From Arthrobacter sp. FW306-2-2C-D06B (GTDB lineage: Bacteria; Actinomycetota; Actinomycetes; Actinomycetales; Micrococcaceae): a DNA stretch of 64,000 nucleotides. Both the position numbers and the translations under genes were made by a program. Positions 53,015 to 62,309 of the stretch are shown here, in pieces. The notes beneath the pieces were generated by a model. That model searched no databases and had not been told where the DNA came from. It was given only the letters and a program-made list of their open reading frames with translations. The stretch's first letter is position 1. Every line of letters begins with the position of its first letter. Location of the stretch: assembly GCF_021789175.1 (NCBI RefSeq), contig NZ_CP084560.1, positions 3,782,001 through 3,846,000 on the forward strand. Direction: 5' to 3'.

Positions 53015-54019
53015 ATGAGTACTACCGCCGAGAAACCGGCAGCACCGGACAGCGAGCCCGGTGCTGCCGGGCGAACCATTGCCGGCAAGAGCCGGTCCGG
53101 CACCGGCAGGCGGACCGGCAAAGCAGGCAAGGTCCGCCGCCTCACACGCCGCGACAAATTCATCCTCGCTGTCATGGTGGGCGTGCCTACCCTGATCCAG
53201 CTCCTGCTGGTCTGGCTGCCCACGCTCTTCTCCATTGCGCTGAGCTTCACCCGCTGGAACGGCCTGGACCTGAAGGACATCAAGGCCGCAGGGACGGACA
53301 ACTACCGCTACGTGGTCCAGGACTATCCCCCGTTCTGGCCCGCCATCCAACACAATGTGCTGTGGCTCGTCTTCCTGGCCCTGATCGCGACACCCCTCGG
53401 CCTCCTGCTGGCCGTGCTCCTGGACCAGAAGATCCGCGGCAGCAAGATCTACCAGAGCATCTTCTTCACACCCGTCATGTTGTCGCTGGCCCTCATCGGC
53501 ATCATCTGGCAGCTGTTCTACAACCGGGACAGCGGGCTGCTGAACTATCTTCTGGGCACGGCGGGCACACCGCAAGCGGTGGACTGGTTCGGAAATTCCA
53601 ACGTCAATATCTGGGCGGCCATGGTTGCAGCTACGTGGCGTCACGCGGGCTACGTCATGATCCTGTACTTGGCCGGGCTGAAGGGCGTGGACCCCTCGCT
53701 GAAGGAAGCGGCGTCGATCGACGGCGCCAACGCGGCGCAGACGTTCTTTCGCATTGTGTTCCCGGCAATGCGCCCCGTGAACATCGTGATCGTGGTGATC
53801 ACGATCATCGAGTCGCTGCGTGCCTTCGACATCGTGTACGTCATCAACCGAGGGACCAACGGCCTTGAATTGATCAGCGCCCTGGTGATCCAGAACTTGA
53901 TCGGCGAAGGCCAGGTAATCGGCGTCGGCTCCTCCCTGGCGGTGATTCTCCTGGTCATCTCGCTGATTCCCATCGTCTTCTACCTCATCCGCACCTTCGG
54001 CAAGGAGAGCAAGGCATGA
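53015..54019 (+). CDS. ABC sugar transporter, permease (MalF type)
   Basis: 334 residues. A basic cytoplasmic N-terminus of about 45 residues precedes six membrane helices. The EAA loop that docks the ATPase reads LKEAASIDGANAAQTFFRIV before the last helices. ATG at 53015 follows AAGGAA. The stop overlaps the next permease start (ATGA). No ATPase gene is present, so a shared MsiK-like ATPase elsewhere is expected. Confidence 0.9.
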   Translation: MSTTAEKPAAPDSEPGAAGRTIAGKSRSGTGRRTGKAGKVRRLTRRDKFILAVMVGVPTLIQLLLVWLPTLFSIALSFTRWNGLDLKDIKAAGTDNYRYVVQDYPPFWPAIQHNVLWLVFLALIATPLGLLLAVLLDQKIRGSKIYQSIFFTPVMLSLALIGIIWQLFYNRDSGLLNYLLGTAGTPQAVDWFGNSNVNIWAAMVAATWRHAGYVMILYLAGLKGVDPSLKEAASIDGANAAQTFFRIVFPAMRPVNIVIVVITIIESLRAFDIVYVINRGTNGLELISALVIQNLIGEGQVIGVGSSLAVILLVISLIPIVFYLIRTFGKESKA

Positions 54020-54924
54020 GCACCCTCGCCAACCCCATCCCGCGCACGGCAGCCGCAAGCGAAACCCGGACGTCCGGGAAGCGCCACTACGGGACGCATA
54101 TCTTCCTCACCGTCATGGCAATAATGTGGCTGATTCCGCTGGGTTGGTCCTTGTTCACGGCATTGCGTCCCAAGGCCGATACGGACAAATACGGCTATTT
54201 CAGCCTGGGCGGCACCTTCAATTTCGACAACTTCATCACGGCCTGGACCCAAGGCGGATTCTCGAAATACCTCCTGAACTCGGTGATCATCACCGTACCG
54301 GCGGTGCTCCTGACCCTGTTTTTTGCCTCGATGATGGCATTCGCCGTCTCCCGGGTGAGCTGGAAGTTCAACGTCACGCTCCTGATCATGTTCACCGCCG
54401 GGAACCTCCTGCCCCCGCAGGTCCTGGCAGCCCCGTTGTTCGAGATGTTCAAACATGTCACGCTGCCTTACTCCTTCAGCGATTCGGGCAACCTGCTGAA
54501 CACCTACATCTCGGTGATCGCCGTGGACACGGCGTTCCAGATCGGTTTTTGCACGTTCGTGCTCTCCAACTACATGAAGGCCCTCTCGTCCGACCTGACG
54601 GAGGCCGCGCTCGTGGACGGTGCCGGGATCTGGCGGCAGTACTGGAACATCATCCTGCCGCTGTGCCGGCCAGCCCTCGCGGCGCTCGGGACCCTGGAAG
54701 TCATTTTCATCTACAACGACTTCTTCTGGCCGCTGCTCTTCATCCAAAGCGGTAACCGGCTGCCGATCACCACAGCCATCAATAACCTGCAGGGCGAATT
54801 CCTCAGCAACTACAACCTGCTGGCGGCCGGCGCCACCATCACCGTGATACCCACCCTGATCATCTACCTCGTGCTGCAGCGCCAATTCGTGGCCGGCCTC
54901 ACGCTCGGTTCCAGCAAAGGATAA
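54016..54924 (+). CDS. ABC sugar transporter, permease (MalG type)
   Basis: 302 residues with six membrane helices. The EAA loop reads LTEAALVDGAGIWRQYWNII. The N-terminal 25 residues are polar, and RPKADTD is a typical first periplasmic loop. ATG overlaps the stop of the first permease. The stop is 5 bp before the GH42 gene, so both are translated from one mRNA. Confidence 0.9.
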   Translation: MSTLANPIPRTAAASETRTSGKRHYGTHIFLTVMAIMWLIPLGWSLFTALRPKADTDKYGYFSLGGTFNFDNFITAWTQGGFSKYLLNSVIITVPAVLLTLFFASMMAFAVSRVSWKFNVTLLIMFTAGNLLPPQVLAAPLFEMFKHVTLPYSFSDSGNLLNTYISVIAVDTAFQIGFCTFVLSNYMKALSSDLTEAALVDGAGIWRQYWNIILPLCRPALAALGTLEVIFIYNDFFWPLLFIQSGNRLPITTAINNLQGEFLSNYNLLAAGATITVIPTLIIYLVLQRQFVAGLTLGSSKG

Positions 54925-54929
54925 AACGC

Positions 54930-56984
54930 ATGGCAATGGATTACATCGTGGACAAGCTGGGCGGCCGGATCGCCTTCGGCGGCGACTACAACCCCGAACA
55001 ATGGCCCGAAGAGGTCTGGAAACACGACGTCGCCCTCATGAAGGAAGCCGGAGTGAACCTGGTCAGTGTCGGCATCTTCAGTTGGGCCCTTCTGGAGCCC
55101 GAAGAAGGCCGGTACGAGTTCGGCTGGCTGGACAGGATCCTTGACCTGCTCCACACCAACGGCATCAGTGTGGATCTCGCGAATGCGAGCGCTTCTCCCC
55201 CGCCCTGGTTCAGCCGCAAGTACCCCGATTCACTCCCGGTGGATGCCGGCGGCGTCCGGCAAAGTTATGGTTCGCGCCAGGCCTTCGCGGCGTGCTCGCC
55301 GGACTATCGCCGGGCGGCAGCAGCCCTGACGACGGCGATCGTGCAGCGCTACGCGGGGCACCCCGCCGTCGTGATGTGGCATGTCCACAACGAGTACGGC
55401 TGCCACAACCAACCGGACTTCGGCCCGCACGCGGAGCGTGGCTTCCAGGAATGGCTCCAGGCCAGGTACGGGAGCCTTGACGCGCTCAATGAGGCCTGGG
55501 GAACGGCCTTCTGGTCCCAGCATTACTACGACTGGGCCGAAATCCTGCCGCCGCGCCGCTCGGGAACGTGGGTGAACCCCACGCAGCAACTGGATTTCGC
55601 GAGGTTCTCTTCCGATGCCCTGCTTGAGTGCTTCAACGCAGAGGCAGACATCATCAGGGCACATTCGAAGCACCCGGTGACCACCAATTTCATGGGCTTC
55701 AACATGGGCCTGAACGCCCCTGTGGACTATTGGCGCTGGTCCGGACACATGGACGTCGTGTCCAATGACCACTATCTGATCGCCGCCGACGAACGGAACT
55801 TCCAGGATCTGGCCATGACGGCTGACCTCACGCGGGGCTGGGCACAGGGCAAACCCTGGCTCCTGATGGAACACTCCACCTCGGCAGTCAACTGGCAACC
55901 CCGCAATGTGGCCAAAGCGCCGGGCGAAATGCTGCGTAACTCCCTGCAGCACGTGGCCCGCGGAACCGATGGCGTGCTGTTCTTCCAATGGCGCGCCTCC
56001 CGCGCCGGGGCCGAAAAGTACCACTCCGGACTGGTCCCCCATGCCGGCCGCGACAGCAAAGTGTGGCGCGAAGTGGTGGAGCTCGGCCGTGCACTCGAGA
56101 GCATTTCGGAGGTGGCCGGCTCAACTGTCCAGGCCGAAGCCTGCATCATCCACGACACCGACGCCCGCTGGGGCACCGAACTGGACTCGCACCCCAGCGA
56201 GGACGCCCGGAACCTCCCGGAAACACGGCGTTGGCACGATGCCCTCTACCGGGCCGGCGTCACGACGGACTTCAGGCAAAGCACCGATGACCTTTCCGGC
56301 TACAAACTAGTGATCGCGCCCATGCTGTACCTGGTCACGGATGATCGCGCGGCAAAACTCCACGAGTATGTCGAAGCCGGTGGAACCCTCGTGATCACCT
56401 ATTTCTCCGGAATCGTCGACCAGAACGACCACATCCGCATGGACCCTGTCAACGGCGGCGGCTATCCAGGGGCGTTCTCCGAACTTCTCGGCGTGAGCAT
56501 GGAGGAATTCTTCCCCCTGCGATCCGGCGATGCCGTCGGTTTGAGCCGCTTCGGCTCCGGGACGGTCTGGAGCGAGCTGGGTAAGGCAACCGCGGCGGAG
56601 GTTCTTGCCACGTTCGACGGCGGTGCAGCCACTGCCGGGTCCGGCGTCGGCGGCTCGCCGGCAGTGACCCGCCGGGCCGGATCCGCCGGACGCGGCGCCG
56701 CCTATTACGTGGCCACGAGCCTGGGCCGCGAGGGGCTCGCCGAACTGGTGCAGCTCATCTCCTCGGACGCCGGCGTGGAGCCGGTTCTGGGTGTTCGGCC
56801 TCCGGAAGACGTGGAGATCGTGCGCAGGAGCAACGGCACCAAGGACTGGACCTTCGTCATCAACCACAGCGCGCAGGACGCGGAGGTGGCGCTCGACGGC
56901 GTCGAGCTCCTGAGCGGGACACCCACCGGAGGTACGCTAAACCTTACTGCCGGAGGCGTCGCCGTCGTCGCCACTTCCGCCTAG
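54930..56984 (+). CDS. GH42 beta-galactosidase
   Basis: 684 residues. GH42 layout: an N-terminal TIM barrel with FGGDYNPEQWPEEVW at the start, acid/base Glu155 in WHVHNEYG, and nucleophile Glu314 in LLMEHSTSAVNWQ; then a trimerisation domain (LYLVTDDRAAKLHEYVEAGG) and a small C-terminal beta domain. There is no signal peptide, so it acts in the cytoplasm on imported beta-galactosides. The last 120 residues include a Gly/Ser/Ala-rich linker. It is in the operon with the importer and a DeoR regulator. Confidence 0.93.
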   Translation: MAMDYIVDKLGGRIAFGGDYNPEQWPEEVWKHDVALMKEAGVNLVSVGIFSWALLEPEEGRYEFGWLDRILDLLHTNGISVDLANASASPPPWFSRKYPDSLPVDAGGVRQSYGSRQAFAACSPDYRRAAAALTTAIVQRYAGHPAVVMWHVHNEYGCHNQPDFGPHAERGFQEWLQARYGSLDALNEAWGTAFWSQHYYDWAEILPPRRSGTWVNPTQQLDFARFSSDALLECFNAEADIIRAHSKHPVTTNFMGFNMGLNAPVDYWRWSGHMDVVSNDHYLIAADERNFQDLAMTADLTRGWAQGKPWLLMEHSTSAVNWQPRNVAKAPGEMLRNSLQHVARGTDGVLFFQWRASRAGAEKYHSGLVPHAGRDSKVWREVVELGRALESISEVAGSTVQAEACIIHDTDARWGTELDSHPSEDARNLPETRRWHDALYRAGVTTDFRQSTDDLSGYKLVIAPMLYLVTDDRAAKLHEYVEAGGTLVITYFSGIVDQNDHIRMDPVNGGGYPGAFSELLGVSMEEFFPLRSGDAVGLSRFGSGTVWSELGKATAAEVLATFDGGAATAGSGVGGSPAVTRRAGSAGRGAAYYVATSLGREGLAELVQLISSDAGVEPVLGVRPPEDVEIVRRSNGTKDWTFVINHSAQDAEVALDGVELLSGTPTGGTLNLTAGGVAVVATSA

Positions 56985-57012
56985 CCACCCGCCGTCGTCC
57001 AGAAAGGCTCCG

Positions 57013-57792
57013 ATGCTTCAGGCAGCCCGCCACACCGCCATTGTCGACGCCGTCCAGCGTGAACGGGTTGTCCGTGTCTCGGACCTCGCTCAACTGCTGG
57101 GCGTCTCAGCCATGACAGTTCGGCGCGACATTGAGTCGCTCGAGGAGTCCGGACTCGTCGAACGTATCCATGGCGGGGCCAAGATACCCGGCGATGCCCG
57201 GACCCACGAGCCCGGCTTCGAACTGAAGTCAACCCAGCTGATCGAGGAAAAGCACGCGATCGCCGTCGAGGCCGCCACCCTGGTCCATGAGGGCATGGCC
57301 GTGGGCCTGAGCGCCGGAACCACCACCTACGAGCTCGCCAAGGTGCTCCTTGAGGGGCCACGGATCACGGTGGTGACGAACTCCATCAGGATTGCGGATC
57401 TCTTTCACAATGCCTCGGGTTCCCGGGAGGGTTTCCCGGTCATCGTGACGGGTGGCGAGCGGACGCCGTCGGACGCCTTGGTGGGTCCCATCGCCACGGC
57501 CGCGCTGAAGCAACTGCACCTGGACACGCTGTTCCTGGGCGTCCACGGCATGGATGCCGACGCGGGATTCACCACGCCCAACCTGCAGGAAGCCGAAACC
57601 AACAGGGCCTTCATCAGTGCGTCCCGCAACGTGGTGGTCTTGGCGGACCACAGCAAGTGGGGAACGGTGGGCATCGCCTCGATTGCCCAGCTGGAGGAAG
57701 CCGACGTGCTCGTGACGGATTCGCATCTCGGCGAGGATGCGCGGCGCATCCTCGCCGACGGCGTCGGGAAGCTCAGGATCGCCGCACCTTAG
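57013..57792 (+). CDS. DeoR/GlpR family transcriptional regulator
   Basis: 259 residues. DeoR HTH at about 18-55 (RVSDLAQLLGVSAMTVRRDI, LVERIHGGAKI), then the DeoRC ligand domain with GLSAGTTTYELAKVL, TVVTNSIRIADLF, and FLGVHGMDADAGFTTPNLQE. The effector is probably a sugar phosphate from galactoside breakdown. ATG at 57013 has GAAAGG upstream. As the last gene of the importer/GH42 operon it likely represses its own operon through the palindrome at 51643. Confidence 0.9.
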   Translation: MLQAARHTAIVDAVQRERVVRVSDLAQLLGVSAMTVRRDIESLEESGLVERIHGGAKIPGDARTHEPGFELKSTQLIEEKHAIAVEAATLVHEGMAVGLSAGTTTYELAKVLLEGPRITVVTNSIRIADLFHNASGSREGFPVIVTGGERTPSDALVGPIATAALKQLHLDTLFLGVHGMDADAGFTTPNLQEAETNRAFISASRNVVVLADHSKWGTVGIASIAQLEEADVLVTDSHLGEDARRILADGVGKLRIAAP

Positions 57793-57802
57793 CGGGGCCG
57801 GC

Positions 57803-57868
57803 CCCAACTAGCTCGCATTTGTTGTCGTTATGAGCCCTCAAAACGACAACAAATGCGAGCTAGTTGGG
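57803..57868. repeat. 66-bp palindromic repeat, copy 2
   Basis: Almost identical to the element at 15346-15411; it differs mainly in the loop and at the CTAG/GTCA position, where this copy is fully self-complementary (AACTAGCTCG with CGAGCTAGTT). It again lies between convergent genes, the DeoR-type gene (stop 57792) and the LacI-type gene (stop 57881). Confidence 0.88.
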
Positions 57869-57880
57869 CTGGGGAGGGCG

Positions 57881-58900
57881 TTAGGGGCACCCGCACGATT
57901 GCCGGATACGGAGCTGGGTGGGGAAGACCCTGTGCCGCGGGGGTTCGTTGCGGTTCTCGCCCACCAGCGCGGATACTGCGGCCTCTGCCATCTCCCACAC
58001 GGGCTGCTCCACCGTGGTCAGGGCCGGCCAGCTGTATTCGGCCTCGATCGAACCGTCGAAGGACGCCACGGCGATATCGTCCGGAACGGACAAGCCAGCC
58101 TCGCGGATCGCCCGGAGGAGTCCGATGGCCTGCATATCGGAGCTGGCGAAGATCGCCGTCGGGCGGTTGTCCATGGCCAGGAGGCGTTGTCCGGCAGCAT
58201 AGCCCCCGGGACGGTCGAACCCGCCGCGGGCGAGCGGCCCAACCGGGAGTCCGGCAGCTTCCAGCGCCCGCCGCCAACCCTCCTCGCGCCCGTCAGCCTC
58301 GTTGTCCGCCGTGATGCCCATGGCGAGTCCGATGTTGGTGTGTCCGTGGCCGATCAAATGTTCCACGGCCAGGCGGGCGCCGGCTTCAAGGTCCACGCCC
58401 ACGCTGTTGAAACCGGGAGCGACCGAGGCATGGTTCAGCAGGACCGAGCGGATTTCCGTGCCGAAAAGCTCCAGTAGATCGGGTTCGAACATGACGCTGG
58501 CCAGGACCACTCCATCAACCTGCCGGTCAGCGAGGTTGCGTATGTGGCGGCGTTCGGAGTCCAGGTTGTTGTCGGAATTCGTCAACAGCAGGGCATATCC
58601 GCGCTCGGCGGCAGCCACTTCCACCGCGTGTCCCAGCAGGGCCCAGAACGGGTTGCTGGAGTCGGGAATCACGAGGCCGAGGGTTTGGTTGGACCCCATT
58701 TTGAGCGCACGCGCGGCGGCATTCGGCCGGTACCCCAGAATCCGGATGGCTTCCTGGACCTTCGCTTCCGTTGCCGGCGCCACCTTCTTGGGGCCGCCGT
58801 TCACCACATAGCTCACGACGGCGGTGCTCACCCCGGCGTACCGGGCCACGTCTTTGCGCGTCACCGGTCCGCGCGGGGTGTGCACTGCCGAAGTAGTCAT
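57881..58900 (-). CDS. LacI family transcriptional regulator
   Basis: 339 residues. HTH near residues 14-35 (TRKDVARYAGVSTAVVSYVV), hinge helix NAAARALKMG, and a sugar-binding sensor domain with VVLASVMFEPD and SFDGSIEAEYSWPALTTVEQ, ending in CGCP. It lies 13 bp behind the Gfo/Idh gene, so both are one transcript. Divergent from the second importer operon, whose promoter holds a matching palindrome at 60285-60300, it is the best candidate repressor of that operon. ATG at 58900 begins at the HTH region. Confidence 0.9.
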   Translation of the reverse strand: MTTSAVHTPRGPVTRKDVARYAGVSTAVVSYVVNGGPKKVAPATEAKVQEAIRILGYRPNAAARALKMGSNQTLGLVIPDSSNPFWALLGHAVEVAAAERGYALLLTNSDNNLDSERRHIRNLADRQVDGVVLASVMFEPDLLELFGTEIRSVLLNHASVAPGFNSVGVDLEAGARLAVEHLIGHGHTNIGLAMGITADNEADGREEGWRRALEAAGLPVGPLARGGFDRPGGYAAGQRLLAMDNRPTAIFASSDMQAIGLLRAIREAGLSVPDDIAVASFDGSIEAEYSWPALTTVEQPVWEMAEAAVSALVGENRNEPPRHRVFPTQLRIRQSCGCP

Positions 58901-58913
58901 TGGATCATGCTAG

Positions 58914-60116
58914 CTACAAAGCCTCCGGAGCATCGCCGAAATCGCGGATGGGAAGCCGCTCGCCGCCGCGGAGGGCGGATTCGTGAGCCACGACGCCGGG
59001 AAGCGTGAAGCGCGCCGCCACCCAGGCGTTGACCGGGGGAAGGCTTCCTTTGTTCACGGCCGTGACGAAGTCGTCCACCAGGAACTGGTGGCTGCCTTCG
59101 TGCCCGGTGGGGGCTCCCTCGAATTCAACCGGGAGCCGGCCGGCGTCATGCACCGGGGCGAGGCCGGAGATGAACGCACCGCGAAGTTCGGGGGCCACGT
59201 CCGCCAGCGAGGGGTCATCGGCCGACATGCTCGGCTTGGTCTCCACCTGGTCCGAGACGTCGAGCACTCCCTTTTTGTCCTGCCACAGCGTGGTGGTGGC
59301 CAGCTGTTCAAAGCTTGCCTCCGTGCCGAAGAAGCGGAAGCGCGATTCCCGAATGTGCGAGGGGTAGCCGACGCGGCGCATCTCATTGGTGCGCATCACG
59401 CCGCCGTCGTTCATTTCGAACAGCGCCGTGGCGTTGGAGAAGTCATTGTCGAACATGCTGACTTCCTTGTCGAAGACGCCGTCGCCTAGATCGTCCTTGA
59501 CGCCGATGCAGCTGACGCTCACGGCGTGTCCCGGTATGGCGCCCAGCACGCCTCCGATGGCGTGGGTCGGGTACAGCATGGGCGGGTAGCTTGCAGTTGC
59601 TTTCCAGTTTTCGCCGCCGCTGTACTGGTAGGCCTCGTAGAAGCCCAGGTCCATGTCGTGGACATAGTCGCCTTCGGTGTAGAAGATGCGCCCGAACTTG
59701 CCGGCGGCGTGCTGCTTTCGGGCATAGACGGTGGCGGGGTTGTAGAAGCTGGTCTCTCCCATGGCATAGACAAGCTTGGTTTCACGCACGGCGTCGATGA
59801 TTCCGGCGATCTGCTCCTCGGAGATTGCCATGGGAACGGCCGAATAGACGTGCTTCCCGGCGCGCAGCGCCTTGATCACCAGCGGCCCGTGCGTCCAACG
59901 CTGCGTGAAGATGGCGACGGCGTCGACGTCGGAGGCCAGCAACTCGTCGAAACTGCCCATGGTGCCGTCGAGCCCCAGCTGTTCAACAGCTTTGGACGCG
60001 CGTTCAGGGAGCTCGTCCACTGCGTAGACCGCGGAAACCCCTGGGTGGAGCTTGAAGAGGTGGGCAAATTGGCCGCCAAACTGGCCAAGGCCTACTACTC
60101 CCATTGAAAACGTCAT
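58914..60116 (-). CDS. Gfo/Idh/MocA family oxidoreductase
   Basis: 400 residues. The N-terminal Rossmann motif GVVGLGQFGGQFAHLF and the family EKP-type motif position (HVYSAVPMAIS, so EKP is replaced by AVP) are followed by a C-terminal alpha/beta domain with GDYVHDMDLGFYEAYQY. The altered EKP lysine means catalysis may use another residue or the protein may not be a standard sugar dehydrogenase. Many GH109-type members also depart from the motif. ATG at 60116 has AAGGG upstream. It is divergent from the second importer operon and co-transcribed with the LacI regulator. Confidence 0.85.
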   Translation of the reverse strand: MTFSMGVVGLGQFGGQFAHLFKLHPGVSAVYAVDELPERASKAVEQLGLDGTMGSFDELLASDVDAVAIFTQRWTHGPLVIKALRAGKHVYSAVPMAISEEQIAGIIDAVRETKLVYAMGETSFYNPATVYARKQHAAGKFGRIFYTEGDYVHDMDLGFYEAYQYSGGENWKATASYPPMLYPTHAIGGVLGAIPGHAVSVSCIGVKDDLGDGVFDKEVSMFDNDFSNATALFEMNDGGVMRTNEMRRVGYPSHIRESRFRFFGTEASFEQLATTTLWQDKKGVLDVSDQVETKPSMSADDPSLADVAPELRGAFISGLAPVHDAGRLPVEFEGAPTGHEGSHQFLVDDFVTAVNKGSLPPVNAWVAARFTLPGVVAHESALRGGERLPIRDFGDAPEAL

Positions 60117-60271
60117 TGTTAGCCCTTCGATTCATGTGGATGGCTTCAGAATGCCCTCGCCAGGCCGGGAGGGGCTCAACGAGTGACTCAGGCCAGTGAA
60201 TCACCGGGATCTACTCGAGTCAACAAAAAGCAAGAAATCTAAAATAATCGAACAAAACTTCACAAATCCAC

Positions 60272-60300
60272 TTGACCCCTTCATATCTACTCGTGTAGAT
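60272..60300 (+). promoter_or_regulatory. Promoter with overlapping LacI-type operator for the second importer
   Basis: TTGACC (60272-60277) and GTAGAT (60295-60300) are separated by 17 bp, a good sigma-70-like pair. The palindrome ATCTAC-TCGT-GTAGAT (60285-60300) overlaps the -10, so binding would exclude polymerase. A partial copy ATCTACTCGAGT lies at 60209-60220 nearer the divergent oxidoreductase gene. Confidence 0.7.
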
Positions 60301-60344
60301 TTCCATCAGTTGTAACCCACATCACAGTCAGGAAAGGGTCGAAG

Positions 60345-61286
60345 ATGACCACCCTTGCCAAACAAGCGGAGCCCGCCGCGCTTCCCCAACCGGGCAAACC
60401 AGCGAAGTTCGGCATTCGCCGGATCGGTGACTTGAAGATCGCGTTGCTCTTCATCTTCCCGGCGATGATCGGCTTCGTTCTTTTCTTCCTGGTCCCCACC
60501 ATCCGGGGGATCTACCTCAGCTTCACCGAGTACAGCATCCTGGGTGATCCCACCTGGATCGGCCTGAAAAACTACACGACGATTTTCAGCGACGACCTGT
60601 TCTGGAACGCCATGGCGGTCACCGTGCAGTACGTGGCACTGAACATCGGCTTCCAGACCGTCATCGCCATCGGACTCGCGCTCCTCATGCACCGCGTGGC
60701 CAAATCGACCTTCATCCGCGGCGTCCTGCTGCTGCCGTTCCTGGTGGCGAACGTGATCGTCGCACTGCTCTGGTTCTGGATGCTGGACTACCAGCTGGGC
60801 ATCGTCAATGAAGTCATCAGCTGGATGGGACTGCCCCGCATCGCCTTCTTCGGCAGCGAACAGTGGGCCATTCCCACCATTGCCTTCGTCAACGTCTGGC
60901 GGCACATGGGCTACACCGCCCTGCTGATCTTCGCAGGACTCCAGTCCATCCCCAACCACGTCTACGAAGTAGCCAACCTTGACGGGGCCTCCCCCACCCG
61001 CACCTTCTGGAGCATCACCATGCCGCTCCTTCGCCCGGTGCTGGCCCTGGTCCTGGTGGTCACCGTGATCGGTTCATTCCAAGTCTTCGACACCGTGGCT
61101 GTCACTACGCAAGGCGGACCTGTCAATGCCTCCAGGGTCATCCAGATGTACATCTACCAGAAGGCCTTCGGCGAGTCCGACTTCGGCTACGCCTCAGCGC
61201 TGTCCGTGATTCTCTTCATCATTCTCGCCCTGGTGGCCTTCATCCAGATGAAGTTCCTCAAGGGCAACGAGACGGACCTGGACTAA
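60345..61286 (+). CDS. ABC sugar transporter, permease (MalF type)
   Basis: 313 residues with six membrane helices after a 28-residue polar head. The EAA loop reads VYEVANLDGASPTRTFWSIT. ATG at 60345 has GGAAAGG upstream. First gene of the second importer operon; a downstream permease, a binding protein and an alpha-galactosidase follow. The ATPase is not encoded. Confidence 0.9.
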   Translation: MTTLAKQAEPAALPQPGKPAKFGIRRIGDLKIALLFIFPAMIGFVLFFLVPTIRGIYLSFTEYSILGDPTWIGLKNYTTIFSDDLFWNAMAVTVQYVALNIGFQTVIAIGLALLMHRVAKSTFIRGVLLLPFLVANVIVALLWFWMLDYQLGIVNEVISWMGLPRIAFFGSEQWAIPTIAFVNVWRHMGYTALLIFAGLQSIPNHVYEVANLDGASPTRTFWSITMPLLRPVLALVLVVTVIGSFQVFDTVAVTTQGGPVNASRVIQMYIYQKAFGESDFGYASALSVILFIILALVAFIQMKFLKGNETDLD

Positions 61287-61298
61287 GGAAACCCCGCC

Positions 61299-62258
61299 AT
61301 GAGTACCTCCACCAATTCCCGCCACTCCCGCGAGTCAGCCACCGCCGTCGTCGGGTCCCCGCAGTCGCGCCGCCCCCGCACGAAACCCTTCAACTGGCGC
61401 CGCGCAGGCGCCTGGATCCTCGTAGTGACCGCCGTCGTGGTCACGGTCGCTCCGTTCCTCTGGATGCTCCGGACAGCATTGTCCAGCAACCATTCGCTGG
61501 CCTCGAACGCCGGCAACCTCCTTCCGGCCGATTTCAGCTGGGGCGCGTTCCAGCGGGTCTTCGGGTTGCAAAGCCCCGAGCAAGCCATCGCCGAAGGCGG
61601 TTCCGGCGCCGACATCAATTTCTGGCTCTACCTGCGCAACTCGATCATCTTCGCCACCATGACCACCGCGGGCCAGGTGTTCTTCAGCGCAATGGCCGCC
61701 TACGCCTTTTCCAGGCTGCGCTGGCCCGGCCGGAACAAGGTCTTCGCGATCTTCCTGGCCACCATGATGGTCCCGCCGATCTTCACGGCGTTGCCCAACT
61801 TCCTGATGATCAAGAACCTGGGCCTGCTCAACACCTTCGCCGGACTGGCACTGCCCTTTATGTTCATGACGCCGTTCGCCATCTTCTTCCTGCGCCAGTT
61901 CTTCCTCAGCATGTCCCGCGAAGTGGAAGAGGCCGCCATGCTCGACGGCGCCAAGCACCTCCGGATCTTCTTCCAGATCGTGATCCCCAACGCCGCAGCA
62001 CCCTTGGCCACCCTGGCCCTGCTGACCTTCATCGGTCAGTGGAATGAGTACTTCTGGCCGCTCCTGGTGGGCCAGGACGAAAGTGTCCGCGTCCTCACCG
62101 TGGGCCTGGGCGTCTTCAAATCCCAGTCCCCGCAGGGGGCGCCGGACTGGAGCGGGCTCATGGCCGCCACCCTCGTGGCAGCGCTTCCCGTCCTGATCCT
62201 CTTCATCGCCTTCGGCAAGAAGGTGGTCAACTCCATCGGCTTCTCCGGCATCAAGTAA
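61299..62258 (+). CDS. ABC sugar transporter, permease (MalG type)
   Basis: 319 residues with six helices. The N-terminal 34 residues are Ser/Arg-rich. The EAA loop reads VEEAAMLDGAKHLRIFFQIV. The ATG at 61299 has AAGGAA upstream, 13 bp after the partner permease gene. Confidence 0.9.
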   Translation: MSTSTNSRHSRESATAVVGSPQSRRPRTKPFNWRRAGAWILVVTAVVVTVAPFLWMLRTALSSNHSLASNAGNLLPADFSWGAFQRVFGLQSPEQAIAEGGSGADINFWLYLRNSIIFATMTTAGQVFFSAMAAYAFSRLRWPGRNKVFAIFLATMMVPPIFTALPNFLMIKNLGLLNTFAGLALPFMFMTPFAIFFLRQFFLSMSREVEEAAMLDGAKHLRIFFQIVIPNAAAPLATLALLTFIGQWNEYFWPLLVGQDESVRVLTVGLGVFKSQSPQGAPDWSGLMAATLVAALPVLILFIAFGKKVVNSIGFSGIK

Positions 62259-62309
62259 GTCCTCCGCCAGCACTGCCCCGTTCTATCGCAACCCCCTGAA
62301 AGGTCCACC

